DNA of 64,000 nt from Fuerstiella sp. (GTDB lineage Bacteria > Planctomycetota > Planctomycetia > Planctomycetales > Planctomycetaceae). Made by a program: the position numbers and the translations under genes. Where the stretch lies: assembly GCA_022843805.1 (NCBI GenBank), contig JALHMY010000044.1:1-64000 (forward strand). Direction: 5' to 3'. Under the pieces are notes generated by a model, which worked only from the letters and a program-made list of their open reading frames with translations, was not told the origin of the DNA and ran no database searches. Shown here in pieces: positions 20,001-29,122 of the stretch (positions are counted from its first letter, which is position 1; each line of letters opens with the position of its first letter).

Positions 20001-22093
20001 AATTCCTCCGACAGGTTTTCAATGTTTTCCAGAGATCGCGAAACGGACTGGTTCCATTCATCAATAGCCGCTGCATGCTTACGCAGTTCAGCCTCCGGGA
20101 AACCACCTTCCGGCTCCGAGACAGACATCGCGGACTGAAGACCACGGGCCAGAATGAACTGCCGGGCGGCTTCCGCCTGCAGCAACTTCACTGCGGCTTC
20201 GATATCGGTCTCTGTGGTTGCTGAAATCGATTCGATCCGACTCAAAAGCTGATCGCGCAGCACGGCTGTCATTGGGACTGCCGCTGAATTGGCTGCCAGC
20301 ACATCGGCTGCCATCAATTCGCGCAATTCCAGCGGTGTGAACGGGGCAGCGTTCGCACACCAGCGAGCCAGTCCCGGAGCGGCGACCATGACTTTCGAGA
20401 GTGACATTTCGGCCGTCTGCATCGCTCGTGCAAAAGCTTCACACGCCTCAAACGATGCGTGTGCCGGATCCGTTCCCGGGGACGCAGTCGATTCCCGACG
20501 AACGAACAACTGATCCTCCTGCCTTAACAAACCGGCTTCCGCCGCTCGTACTGTTTTCTTCAGACGATTGGCCACACCGAATAAACCGGCAACCGCATTC
20601 TCCGCATCCCGCCTGCGATTCTCTGCCCTGCTAAGCTCATCACCCGCAGGGGGTGTCAGGCCGATCTGCTCCCAGGGAAACGCCTGCAACTGGCGTAATA
20701 ACACCTGTTCCTGCAGCGTGTCTCTGGGCAATTCCTGACTTTGAACGGCTTCGCTTTCATTCCACAGGCTGTTCAGGCGACTGAATGCCGGAAAACCCTC
20801 AAACCATTTCCTGGGAAGACCTCGCTCTTTATTCAGGCTCTCCGGCGGACCACAACGTTCGTCGCAGTTCCGCACGAGCGCCTTCAGTAACTCGGTCCCG
20901 CGTGTCAGGGACTGTTCTGCGTTCTGCGAATGTCCATTCAGCCAGGCAAACTCAGACTTGTACAAATAATCTGATGCGGCGTTCCACAAAAGCGGATTCC
21001 ATCGCCAGGCACAGCGTTCGTACAAATCTTCACGGAGCTTCCACTGTTCCTCAAGTCTCGCGAGGAATTCCGGATCAGTCCCGGACGCAACAGAAAGCGA
21101 TCCGGCAGGCAGGTTTTTCATCACGACGAAGTTCAGTGGATTCTCAGGACCTTTGAGCGACAAAGGATCCGGAAGAATCTGCACCTTCTGACCTGCCTGA
21201 TTCCTGTTATTTTTCACCCAGTCATCTGTATGCGTGGCCACAAAGTCACAGAATTCCGAGACCTGCAGCAAACCATTGCCGTCCGCATCCGCCAGCTGAC
21301 TGAATCCAGCCCCGACAAATTTTCCGAACACGGTGGTGCCACCGGATCCGGGCCCGAACGTATGGCCGGATTCCGTGTCGGCAGCACCAACCATCACGAC
21401 AAGCTGACCCAGGCTTTCCGTCCAGCTGCGCAGTTGTTCAAAGACCGTACTCCTTACGTAGCCCAGACGCCACTCATTTGCCAAAGGAGGAATATCCACA
21501 AGCAGCAGGAAATTCTTTGCAGGATGCTGCTGCCTGAAGGCCGTCAGGCTTTCAGACAGTTTCTGCAGGGGTTCATACTGGCTGTCATCAAAATCGAGGC
21601 CGGGGGTGCTGTTGCGAATCAGGCATCTGAAGCCGCCGTCAGCGTCAGGAAGAAAGACTGTCTGCAGGTAAATCACGATCACATCGGCCTTTTTGAATGC
21701 TTCAGCGGCGTCTCCTTCCGGCGCCCTGGCAAGGTCGAGTGTATTCAACGGACTCTGACTAATACGAACGGCACTCCGATTATATTCTGCTGCGGTGGCG
21801 GCAAACGACAGGTCCGGAGTTGCGGCCGGATCAAAGTCCGCAGACCCTGCCAGCAAGTCCATCACCAGAAAATGGGTTCTGACCTGCTGGGCAGCCCAGT
21901 ACATGTAGATCGTCAGGGCGACCAGCATGGTCAGCGCAACGACAGGCCCCAAAAGGCGAAAGCGGGACTTCCTGCGGCCGCCGGTCGCCTGACTGCTGCG
22001 GGATTTTTTCCATGTGGGCTGCGCCTGTTCTTCCTTCTCACGCCCGCGTCGAGACTTGCCTCCACGCCATCCCTGATCGCTGCCGGATGTCAT
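17072..22093 (-). CDS. Giant membrane-anchored vWA protein of the TssM-like operon
   Basis: A 1673-residue protein. A charged cytoplasmic tail is followed by one membrane helix (about 47-68), so most of the protein is outside the cytoplasm. Residues about 70-300 resemble a caspase-like (peptidase C14) domain ending in an EF-hand loop (DADGNGLLQVSE near 268), but no Cys-His dyad is visible. A long helical, Ala/Glu-rich middle follows. A von Willebrand A domain (about 1105-1330) has an intact metal site: DWSSSM, the later TPLATAI and VTDGE. The C-terminus is beta-rich. Its ATG overlaps the stop of the TssM-like gene (ATGA), with GGAGGTGA just upstream, so the two are translationally coupled. 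I infer a role in the T6SS membrane complex; no homologue of known function is recognised. Confidence 0.75.
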   Translation of the reverse strand: MTSGSDQGWRGGKSRRGREKEEQAQPTWKKSRSSQATGGRRKSRFRLLGPVVALTMLVALTIYMYWAAQQVRTHFLVMDLLAGSADFDPAATPDLSFAATAAEYNRSAVRISQSPLNTLDLARAPEGDAAEAFKKADVIVIYLQTVFLPDADGGFRCLIRNSTPGLDFDDSQYEPLQKLSESLTAFRQQHPAKNFLLLVDIPPLANEWRLGYVRSTVFEQLRSWTESLGQLVVMVGAADTESGHTFGPGSGGTTVFGKFVGAGFSQLADADGNGLLQVSEFCDFVATHTDDWVKNNRNQAGQKVQILPDPLSLKGPENPLNFVVMKNLPAGSLSVASGTDPEFLARLEEQWKLREDLYERCAWRWNPLLWNAASDYLYKSEFAWLNGHSQNAEQSLTRGTELLKALVRNCDERCGPPESLNKERGLPRKWFEGFPAFSRLNSLWNESEAVQSQELPRDTLQEQVLLRQLQAFPWEQIGLTPPAGDELSRAENRRRDAENAVAGLFGVANRLKKTVRAAEAGLLRQEDQLFVRRESTASPGTDPAHASFEACEAFARAMQTAEMSLSKVMVAAPGLARWCANAAPFTPLELRELMAADVLAANSAAVPMTAVLRDQLLSRIESISATTETDIEAAVKLLQAEAARQFILARGLQSAMSVSEPEGGFPEAELRKHAAAIDEWNQSVSRSLENIENLSEELCKRCLDADPATRTAQLQIFGQLNAALALDHASAARRVRVVRKVVDWNRKLSEPQEESAIPGSLSAPPTENSSPVATRKAARDREVALWHLQYLNLIAPAEGPHPASAAWSAIARLAPEDSADRQHEGLAEFGLAIRTAWKNCRSSIREAMIAAGPESHEMLRTADQRSGLLPGFDAEIEFDSSRPANEKLNQLDRYEYCMLHAERLADGQWVDTGDRSPWVRNGWYAQMCDAWLKQARQSADALRTSGGTTPPFITQALNDATSRLQASEDLRFVTAPAISTVDLSDQNVSRRTTGVDIKIENSSGQQGIASLLVTSGGALTGRLPVSIENNAQPLSLTATTSPLELVVARSGNPGGDGCEHLALKTTAFFRGRTWSSEPSLKINPCAGAEFVTTRVARPASASVTVIGSDPRPIVLILDWSSSMKARLPGGKETRAQAALDTLAELIERQSLADTRVSLKVYGHRMNYNGTSKKHEPNDPPYKALFNKPIPDNLGALQDIETELPMTIMNETGRNDFNSVIEKLRKLTPWGITPLATAITQALNVDLGNNAGIVIAVTDGEAKDVGQSTDAGNQAENDGREKALIEALARKSDSKVFIVAFDLNADNPERKSLEEIFVKKCGIRVIDAADKGQLLTRIQQSLPPRKFELKLSDAASQPQPAELGSTVSDLKPGSAYSIHFDELQTPDDAPIFLSPGDHLKVNLDLRQRQFRFLRDVESQMKASASADFGDDRPSILRAAEPAKIIDTGSGGPAAMAKMEVSVMLDHRNVRRSVRQPSEIEFRVRARESDFEPANVVEKFTSQYGAPAWTLSVDAWPKQHDVLINAFWKFENTPPEITLPWSDLRNEDRPEKTRKIGGDGSGLPVVTVWTRLMETGVLQVRLDRVPGAPYAPDNAPEDVRVQIGQRDVRELNSRFRPEEVSTSIRRSESGSVIFEFDGSYNQEILESKELAFTSYAARKANSVQLSEDLVVDQTR

Positions 22094-23760
22094 TCGTCAC
22101 CTCCATAGAGCCAGTTTGAATAAATCCAGAAGGTTGCAGCGGCCATCAGCAGGGCAGCAATAAAGAAGAAGACAGACAACAGCCTTGAACGATGCTGCGA
22201 CCGCACCAGCTGAGGCGCCCACGCAACGTCACCCTGAGATTCGGGCAATTTATCCAGAACCCCTCTGACAAATCCCTGCTCCGTCGATGCGCGACCAGTC
22301 GCAGAAAAATAAACTCCATGAAGCCGCGGATAGGGCCGGACAATCCGATAAATGCTGTCTCGCAGCAAAGTTACCAGAGCATCTCGGCGCTGGCTGATCT
22401 CACACAGCATGTGAAACAATTTCTGATTATCCCGATTATCAATGTCGTAACTGAATGCCGTGTAGACCCAGCCACGAAACCACTGCATGCCTCGATCAAT
22501 CACCCATTCTGCGTTTCGATCATTCACATCGGCACCCGCCGCAAAACTGGAGCCCGCCCGCGACAGGCGAAGCCCAGGCTGGAGTCGCTCCGCACGCAGC
22601 AAAAATTCCTTCATGCCACTGATTGCGTCCAGTTCTGTGATCACTGTCACAACCGGAAACTGCAACTGAAAAGCTTCATGGACCGTCTTTAAATCATCTC
22701 GAATTGCGGGAGCCAGTTTGCGTGCGTAATCCAGCTCAGAAGCCCAGGAAAAAGGCACGGCCTGCAGCATGCCATTAATGGGACAAAACGGCTTTCGAGC
22801 CGCAGTGATCAGGTGACAGAGAAACTGCATTCTGCGAACACCAATATTTGATTCCATCTCTGAAATCGGCGTGACTCGCTTCTTGCCATACCCCTTCACA
22901 CTGCCCTTGTTAATCGCCGAAAACGTCTCCATGGCCCGCTTGAGCCCGCCGGGGGCCATGGTGCCAAAGAACGCTCCAATGCCCCGCGACTGAGTTGCGG
23001 TGGGGCCTGAAGGCGCGGCGGCGGCCGCTGCCGCCGGAGGAGCCAGCATTCCTGAGGGAGCAGTTCCCGTGATGGACTTCATCTGGGAGACAGCGGCCTT
23101 CAAATCACCAGCCTGTCGAGTTCCTGTAATTCCACTCAGGCCCAGCTTAAAAGTGCCGGACGATGACGTCGAATCAGAAACTTCCACAACCTTGCCCTGC
23201 TGACAGTTGGTGGTTCCAACACCTGAACAGCAAAGAAAAATCGCATCATCCCGTGCAAACACCCGGACCACAGCAGACCCCTGTACAAGCGGGGGCGCTA
23301 TCACCCTCCACTCAATATTCGCTCCCGCCTCGAAGGCGCTTTGCTCCTGCTGCGGAGTAAACCCGTTGACCAGAAACAACGGCAGATCATCGATATAAAG
23401 TCGCTCCCGGTCCAGCGCTGCAATAATTTCCTTCCAGTCAGCTTCGATATCAGGAAATTCACTTTCATCCTCAATACCCAACAGCTGCATCAGATACAGC
23501 ACCACACGAATAATGGCGTAAATCAGCAGCCACATTGCGCCGCACCACACCCGGTCCAGCCATGCGGGAATCTGCATTTCCTGCGGCACTGGCAGAAGCC
23601 GTCGGATCTCAGGACTGAAAAATCCGAGCAGGATTGCCATCACAGCAATGAACGAATAATGGATCGTCAGATAAAGACGAGGTGATCCCACTGCCGAACG
23701 CGGCACAACTCCGAACAGCCACTTAAGCCACTCCAGAGCTTTGTAGAAGAATGTTGCCAT
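22090..23760 (-). CDS. tssM: TssM-like (ImcF) protein lacking the periplasmic domain
   Basis: A 556-residue protein matching the cytoplasmic half of TssM/ImcF/IcmF, the inner-membrane scaffold of T6SS. Two helices lie at about 30-50 and 73-95. The segment LPLFLVNGFTPQQEQS sits where TssM has its P-loop but has no Walker A residues. An Ala/Pro linker near 245-260 follows. Residues about 300-500 match the ImcF region (FPVVTVITELDAISGMKEF, then RGWVYTAFSYD). A third helix (about 525-548) is followed by only a few residues, whereas typical TssM continues for hundreds of periplasmic residues. It lies between two genes for giant anchored proteins, 41 bp after the first and overlapping the second by 4 bp. 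The family call is from motif order and topology. Confidence 0.7.
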   Translation of the reverse strand: MATFFYKALEWLKWLFGVVPRSAVGSPRLYLTIHYSFIAVMAILLGFFSPEIRRLLPVPQEMQIPAWLDRVWCGAMWLLIYAIIRVVLYLMQLLGIEDESEFPDIEADWKEIIAALDRERLYIDDLPLFLVNGFTPQQEQSAFEAGANIEWRVIAPPLVQGSAVVRVFARDDAIFLCCSGVGTTNCQQGKVVEVSDSTSSSGTFKLGLSGITGTRQAGDLKAAVSQMKSITGTAPSGMLAPPAAAAAAAPSGPTATQSRGIGAFFGTMAPGGLKRAMETFSAINKGSVKGYGKKRVTPISEMESNIGVRRMQFLCHLITAARKPFCPINGMLQAVPFSWASELDYARKLAPAIRDDLKTVHEAFQLQFPVVTVITELDAISGMKEFLLRAERLQPGLRLSRAGSSFAAGADVNDRNAEWVIDRGMQWFRGWVYTAFSYDIDNRDNQKLFHMLCEISQRRDALVTLLRDSIYRIVRPYPRLHGVYFSATGRASTEQGFVRGVLDKLPESQGDVAWAPQLVRSQHRSRLLSVFFFIAALLMAAATFWIYSNWLYGGDE

Positions 23761-23801
23761 TCAGTGAATACCTGACATGTTAGTTTCGTGAATACTCGAA
23801 T

Positions 23802-26800
23802 CTACTTCGCGACCTTATCGACTTCCACAGGAACCGTCTCACCGCTCTTGACGGTTACCGTTGTCTTACCCGCACTCAACCCGCCTTTGGTAACCCAGTC
23901 AACCCCATAAGAATCCGGTGGCAGGTTGCTGAAAGAAACAACTCGCTTTCCCGTCTTCGAGTCGAATTTTCCCTTCGTTTTTCCTCTGACAGAGACAATA
24001 AAATCAAAGGGATTTGATCCGGGGAATTTGACTTCAATCCCGCCCGGCGGTTCAGTGGATGGAGGTGGAACACGAGCCGCGCGAAACATGGTCACCTGCT
24101 TCTTCAACAGGGTCTTTAGCCCGGCACCATTGACCACTTCGACTGTCAAAGACACTTCCCTCGCCTTCTCCGTCGACTGCTCTTCAAGCTCCGGAAAGCC
24201 CTGCGACGGCTGGATGACAAATTTCCCCGACTGACGTCCGGGTACTCCTTCCAGCACAACATTCTGCAGCATGGCTGGGTCAAACCCAACGCGAATTGCC
24301 TGAATACCCGATTCACCATCCGTTGCTCGAACGGTCCCTGTTAACGGTAGTGTCACGTTATGTCGACCGGGCATGTCGACGACAATCTCCGCCTCCTTTG
24401 GCGATGTCGCATCAACGGTAAAATCGGCCCAGCCGTCGTAAGTGACACTTCGATCATTAACATTCTGCAGGGCAGCACGCAGCTCATATTTTCCGTCCGA
24501 CAAACCGTAACCCTGCAGCTCAAGTCCGTCCCGGGACCACGGTGTACTACTTGTGGAAAAATTCCATGCACCTGCTTCCCCGGGAGAAACGAGGACCTGT
24601 TCGAGGTATCGTCGACGGAGCTGAATGGGCTGATCGGCCGCCGGAATGCGTCGATCGGATACGCGATTACGAACGCTGAACCCGACTTCCCAGTCGCGAT
24701 TAAACTCAGCACCATACAAATAGACATCGGCCCGCAACCGGGCCTTCGGCCATGCCTCGCCGATCAGCAACTCAGGCACAACCTGCACCGGCTTCACTTC
24801 AGCGTCGTTCAATACCTGCAGGTCCACGCGAACAGCTGGTTCGTCTCCCGCATCAATCAGAACAGGATTCCCATTGGTCAGACGCCATCTCCACGGATAT
24901 GGTATTCCTGCCAGACGAAGTGCAAACTCCTTCCCGGTATTGTCAGAACGTTCGATATCCGGGCTAAACTGGAATCGTAACTCCTGGCCATCAGGAAGAA
25001 GATTTGGGAAGGCGTAGGCGCTACCCGGGAGCAGGTATTGCCGCAGAGTCGGACTAAAATAAACGTCGACCGGCATTTTTGCAGGCAGCAGTGCAGAACG
25101 ATCCTCGACGATCGATCGGTCCAGTCGCAAAGTGAGCGTGTTTGAAGCATGGTCATACTGGGGAGACGGACGGCGAACAAACTGCTCCGGTGGAGAAAAC
25201 ACAAAAGCAACCTCAATTGACGTGGTCACTTTCTGCAGTACATCTTCCGGTGTCACATCGAGCCGAAATCCTTCGGAAAAATCAAGCGACGGAATGACAG
25301 GAGGCTGTCCGGTCGCCGGAGGTGCTGCGGCAGCCGGCGCAGGTGCCGGTGCCGTCAGTGAAACCTGGACTGAAGCGGAACCGGGTACTGCCGGATCAGG
25401 CTTCAGCTCCAGACTTTGAGGTGTCGGCCAGACGGGAATTCCGGATTCCAGATGAAACAGCTGAATGCTGACACGACTGGACGCACCACTGCGGCGGCGA
25501 AGAACAAACGACAAAGGAACGGGCGTATCCATCCCGGTCACCATGTCTTTTGTGGATGGCAGCAGAGTCAGTCGCCTTCGTACACGATTGGCCAGAGGCT
25601 CCAGTCGGCTAAGCCGCATTTCCCGACCATCAGCATGAACAAAACTGATGTCCCAGTCGGCTTTCGAACTTGGATAAATGGTCAGCGGCCTGATTACTGT
25701 GACCGCATCCCAGTCATTGACCGCAGCTGCAAGCAGGGTCACGGGTTCCCGAATTGACGATCCGGACCGCAGCTCAACAACAGCCTTTTCGTTTGCATCT
25801 GCCGGAATGTTTATTCTGTGCCAGTTGCGATCAATTTCCGTGCCCGCGTTTGAGACTGTCATTCCACCCTGAAGCACATAAACCGCGGCCGCGTTTTTTA
25901 AATCGACCACCAGCTGCGTCTGGTTTTCCGCATCAAGCTCCAGTTTGTCGTTTTCCAGACTCATTTCGACAAACGCAGAACTGTGAGATGAACCTGTCAG
26001 CTCTCGCTCAATCACTTCATAAACACCATTTCTGCTGGCATCCAGTCGGCCCTGGACGTCACGTGCCACCAGAGCTGTGATTTGATCCAGGCTGGCAAAT
26101 ATTTTGTCCTGTTCGGCATTTGAACGGCTTTTCGCCACTGCAATCCAGGTGTCCCTGAGCTGATGTGCCAGCTTCGTTCGACTCCTGATGACCGCGTCGT
26201 TGTCGGCCCCGTCCAGCGCCTCCACAAAATCTTTCCAGAGTGACCACAACTGTGAGACCCCTTCCGCCTCAGGGGCTGCGGCCATGGCCAGACGGATCGA
26301 CCAGAAACTGTACCAAACGCCTGAGTTACTAAGGCCGTCTGAACCGGATCTGCTGGCCTGTCTGCCTGTCCGATTCAGTCCTGCCAGCAGTTCCTGTCGC
26401 TGAGAAAGAACGGGGATTTCAAGCAGACGTCGTCTTTCTGCAGCAGAAACCTGCTTCACAACTCGATCATTTAAATATCCGCGAAGGAGCGAAAGACGCT
26501 GCAAATCCGAGGCATCAACCGGTTTTTCGGCGAAATTTCGTGTGAGTGCAAACATAGCACTTAGGTGCTCACGCCGAAACCCGATTGTGTCGAGCTGCCC
26601 CTGGGGGAAATGTGATTCAATGTCCTGGCCTTCAATGGCTGCCGCGGCCATCCGCAAAACTGACTTACGCTCTTCCGGTGCCAGCACCACCTGCTCCTGC
26701 TGGTAGGCAAGATACTGGATAAGCCACATGGTCTTTTCCAGCTGCCCATCTTCCACCGTTGTCAGCTCATGAAATCCCGACACGTCAGAACGCAGAAGCT

Positions 26801-28718
26801 GCAACTGCTCTTCGGCGGAGTTCAGTCTGTCCTTTGCCAGCAATAACCCGGCCGGACCTGCAGTAAGCCAGCGTTCCGCAACAGTCAGCCGTCGAAGAAT
26901 CTGCAAAACGGCTTCGCGACTCTGTTCCCAGACCAAACGACGCATCAACCTGCCGTCATTCAGAGTTCCGGAAGCGATCTGAAGCGTTTCGCTGCGGAGC
27001 TGTATCAGTTTCAGCAGGTCTGCCAGAACGGCTGAATGCCATGCAGCATCATTACCTGTAAAAACATCTCGTAATGAAGAGAACTGATGCGGGAGTTCCT
27101 CAGCCGGCCATCCTGCGTCCTTCATCGTCTGGATGAATTTCACCGGAGCATTCATCCGCTTTTGTACGTCTTCCGGGGCAAGCCCCGACATTTTTCCTGC
27201 GATGTCAGCGAGATCGTTCATGAACCAGGTGACAAAGGCCTGACGAGCTCTGCCCTTTACCCGCAGTTCCACCGGCAATGACGGAACTTTGTCGGCACTC
27301 GTCCTGAATGACTCCAGCACCCCCTGAAACAAAACCCGGTCCGCATCCGTGACGGTTTGCGGGGGGTTGACCCATTGAATCACCTTCTCACGTCCCTGAA
27401 GTGATAATGTGACAAGTTCCTGGTCCTTCAGTTTTTGCATCAGAGATCGACACTGATCGTGCAGCTGTCGGAAGTCACTCAGGTCCTCGTTCAGAAGGCA
27501 CTTTTCAGCGGCCATCAGCATCGATTGCAGACGCTGCCATTCGACCGGCACAATTACCGGAACCATGCCTGCCTCTGAGATTTGGTCACGAATTGCGAGA
27601 AGTGCTGAGAGTTTTGCCGCGGGAGTTTCTGTTTCGACTGCCGGATCTGCCTTCTTTGCGGGTGTATCACCCTGGCCCTCGCCCTGCTTTGCCTCGGGCG
27701 ATGCTGCTGCCTGAACCTTTTCCTTTACCGATGCGGGCAAATCCATTCGCGATGGCAGCAATGCTCGGGCCAGCAATTCCTTATCCGATGCCTTATTGCT
27801 GCCTGTCAGTTTCTGAACCGTCTGTTTTTCACCCACATTGCTGTCCACCCAGCTGGCAACACCCGTCCTGACAAACTGGAACAGCTCGTCGGCAGTGGAT
27901 GTCTTTCCGGCCATGAACGCTTCGTTTACAAAATGTCCGAATACTGTTCCATGAAACTGGCCTGATAGCCCCGACGGGGCAACAGCACTTTTATCTTTTG
28001 CTGAATCAGCATTGTCGACCGCAGACGAAGCGAAAAACTCCCAGCTGCGTTCCCCGGAATCGCACGACACAATCACCGTCAGGTCTGGAACACCGGAATT
28101 TTCGACCTCCGCCGAGAGCACTGGCAGTAAATCGTTGCCCAGGATACCTGAAGAGAATCCGGGCTGCCGATTACCCAGCTCAAGCAGCACCACGATTTGC
28201 CCGGCAGAAAGTGACTTCAGACGCTGCAGAATCTCGGTCCATCGCACTGGTACTGCTCCTGCCCTGCCTGCCAGGAATTCCGTGGCAGGTGGGTTGCTGG
28301 AGTCATCACCGGGGACCACCCAGGCGTCAGCTGCGAGATAGAGAACGAGCTTCTCACCAGGCTCTACAGAAGCAAAGCCTGACTGCAGAAAGTCCGCAAA
28401 TGAAAACGGTCCGGCTGGTGTGCTGATCAGAGACGCATTTCGATCTCGCAGCAGACTGAGCGTATTCTGCAATTCCACAACATTTGTGGCGGCCGACAGG
28501 TTTGAGAGCGGAATCGCCATCGTGGGATCCGCTTCAAAGTCCTGCTCAAAAACCGACGAATAGTGCAGCAATGGCACTCTGGGCCGAAATATCAGATACA
28601 GAAACCCGGCAACAAGTACGCTCAGAAGTGTGCCGATAAAGAGCACCTGCCTGCGTCTTGCTCCGCGAACCCTGCGGCTTTTTTCCGGACGCCATGAACG
28701 CCCTCGACCTGTCGACAC
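23802..28718 (-). CDS. Giant membrane-anchored protein with degenerate caspase-like domain
   Basis: A protein of about 1638 residues, first gene of the operon. A basic tail and one membrane helix (VLFIGTLLSVLVAGFLYLIF, about 27-46) place the bulk outside the cytoplasm. Residues about 50-300 look like the same caspase-like fold as in the 1673-residue neighbour: VIVSCDSGERSWEFF and VFGHFVNEAF are in the right order, but the catalytic His and Cys are not evident. A long alpha-helical middle follows, then an Ala/Pro-rich linker near 1120 and beta-sandwich modules, with an Ig-like ATDGESGIQAIRVGFDP segment near 1490. I chose GTG 28718 because GGGGGAG lies 7 bases upstream; TTG 28724 is too close to it. 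Function is unknown; I infer a T6SS envelope role from the TssM-like neighbour. Confidence 0.72.
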   Translation of the reverse strand: MSTGRGRSWRPEKSRRVRGARRRQVLFIGTLLSVLVAGFLYLIFRPRVPLLHYSSVFEQDFEADPTMAIPLSNLSAATNVVELQNTLSLLRDRNASLISTPAGPFSFADFLQSGFASVEPGEKLVLYLAADAWVVPGDDSSNPPATEFLAGRAGAVPVRWTEILQRLKSLSAGQIVVLLELGNRQPGFSSGILGNDLLPVLSAEVENSGVPDLTVIVSCDSGERSWEFFASSAVDNADSAKDKSAVAPSGLSGQFHGTVFGHFVNEAFMAGKTSTADELFQFVRTGVASWVDSNVGEKQTVQKLTGSNKASDKELLARALLPSRMDLPASVKEKVQAAASPEAKQGEGQGDTPAKKADPAVETETPAAKLSALLAIRDQISEAGMVPVIVPVEWQRLQSMLMAAEKCLLNEDLSDFRQLHDQCRSLMQKLKDQELVTLSLQGREKVIQWVNPPQTVTDADRVLFQGVLESFRTSADKVPSLPVELRVKGRARQAFVTWFMNDLADIAGKMSGLAPEDVQKRMNAPVKFIQTMKDAGWPAEELPHQFSSLRDVFTGNDAAWHSAVLADLLKLIQLRSETLQIASGTLNDGRLMRRLVWEQSREAVLQILRRLTVAERWLTAGPAGLLLAKDRLNSAEEQLQLLRSDVSGFHELTTVEDGQLEKTMWLIQYLAYQQEQVVLAPEERKSVLRMAAAAIEGQDIESHFPQGQLDTIGFRREHLSAMFALTRNFAEKPVDASDLQRLSLLRGYLNDRVVKQVSAAERRRLLEIPVLSQRQELLAGLNRTGRQASRSGSDGLSNSGVWYSFWSIRLAMAAAPEAEGVSQLWSLWKDFVEALDGADNDAVIRSRTKLAHQLRDTWIAVAKSRSNAEQDKIFASLDQITALVARDVQGRLDASRNGVYEVIERELTGSSHSSAFVEMSLENDKLELDAENQTQLVVDLKNAAAVYVLQGGMTVSNAGTEIDRNWHRINIPADANEKAVVELRSGSSIREPVTLLAAAVNDWDAVTVIRPLTIYPSSKADWDISFVHADGREMRLSRLEPLANRVRRRLTLLPSTKDMVTGMDTPVPLSFVLRRRSGASSRVSIQLFHLESGIPVWPTPQSLELKPDPAVPGSASVQVSLTAPAPAPAAAAPPATGQPPVIPSLDFSEGFRLDVTPEDVLQKVTTSIEVAFVFSPPEQFVRRPSPQYDHASNTLTLRLDRSIVEDRSALLPAKMPVDVYFSPTLRQYLLPGSAYAFPNLLPDGQELRFQFSPDIERSDNTGKEFALRLAGIPYPWRWRLTNGNPVLIDAGDEPAVRVDLQVLNDAEVKPVQVVPELLIGEAWPKARLRADVYLYGAEFNRDWEVGFSVRNRVSDRRIPAADQPIQLRRRYLEQVLVSPGEAGAWNFSTSSTPWSRDGLELQGYGLSDGKYELRAALQNVNDRSVTYDGWADFTVDATSPKEAEIVVDMPGRHNVTLPLTGTVRATDGESGIQAIRVGFDPAMLQNVVLEGVPGRQSGKFVIQPSQGFPELEEQSTEKAREVSLTVEVVNGAGLKTLLKKQVTMFRAARVPPPSTEPPGGIEVKFPGSNPFDFIVSVRGKTKGKFDSKTGKRVVSFSNLPPDSYGVDWVTKGGLSAGKTTVTVKSGETVPVEVDKVAK

Positions 28719-29122
28719 AACCAAACTCCCCCATCCGCAAACTCCGGGTTCGGACTTATGCTTCCAGTGTCACAATTCCTGACTGGAATAACCAGTCTTC
28801 CCCCTGCAAGCCAACAGTTTTACCCGGCAGTTAACCATGACCAGTTTGCCACCACATCTTTGTCGAGGTATCCCGAAGGACAATGCAAAGAATAGCAGGA
28901 CAGACCGAATTGCAAAAGGACTTTCATTCTTCCGCCGTCGGTCAGCCCCCAAATTCCACCCCGAACAAAAAAACAGGGCGTCATCCCTAATGATGACGCC
29001 CCGCATTTATTTTGCCACAGGAAATCCGGCTTCACCGGTCATCCGCTGCCAGCGACAATTCATCGCCGCAGCGGGTTTTGGCTGTCACATTGTCTGACGA
29101 ACGACCAAACACCCGGGAACCA
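28719..29122. other. Promoter region of the giant-gene operon
   Basis: A 404-bp stretch with no gene. It holds the ribosome-binding site at 28726-28732, a small inverted repeat GACTGG-AATAA-CCAGTC at 28781-28797 about 63 bp upstream of the start (possible operator), and the terminator at 28976-29001 from the preceding gene. No -35/-10 pair stands out. Confidence 0.5.
28976..29001 (-). terminator. Terminator of the TIGR03000 gene
   Basis: A perfect 10-bp stem GGGCGTCATC / GATGACGCCC with a 6-base loop, followed in the minus direction by seven T (A-run 28967-28973). It insulates the operon of giant proteins from the gene upstream. Confidence 0.9.
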
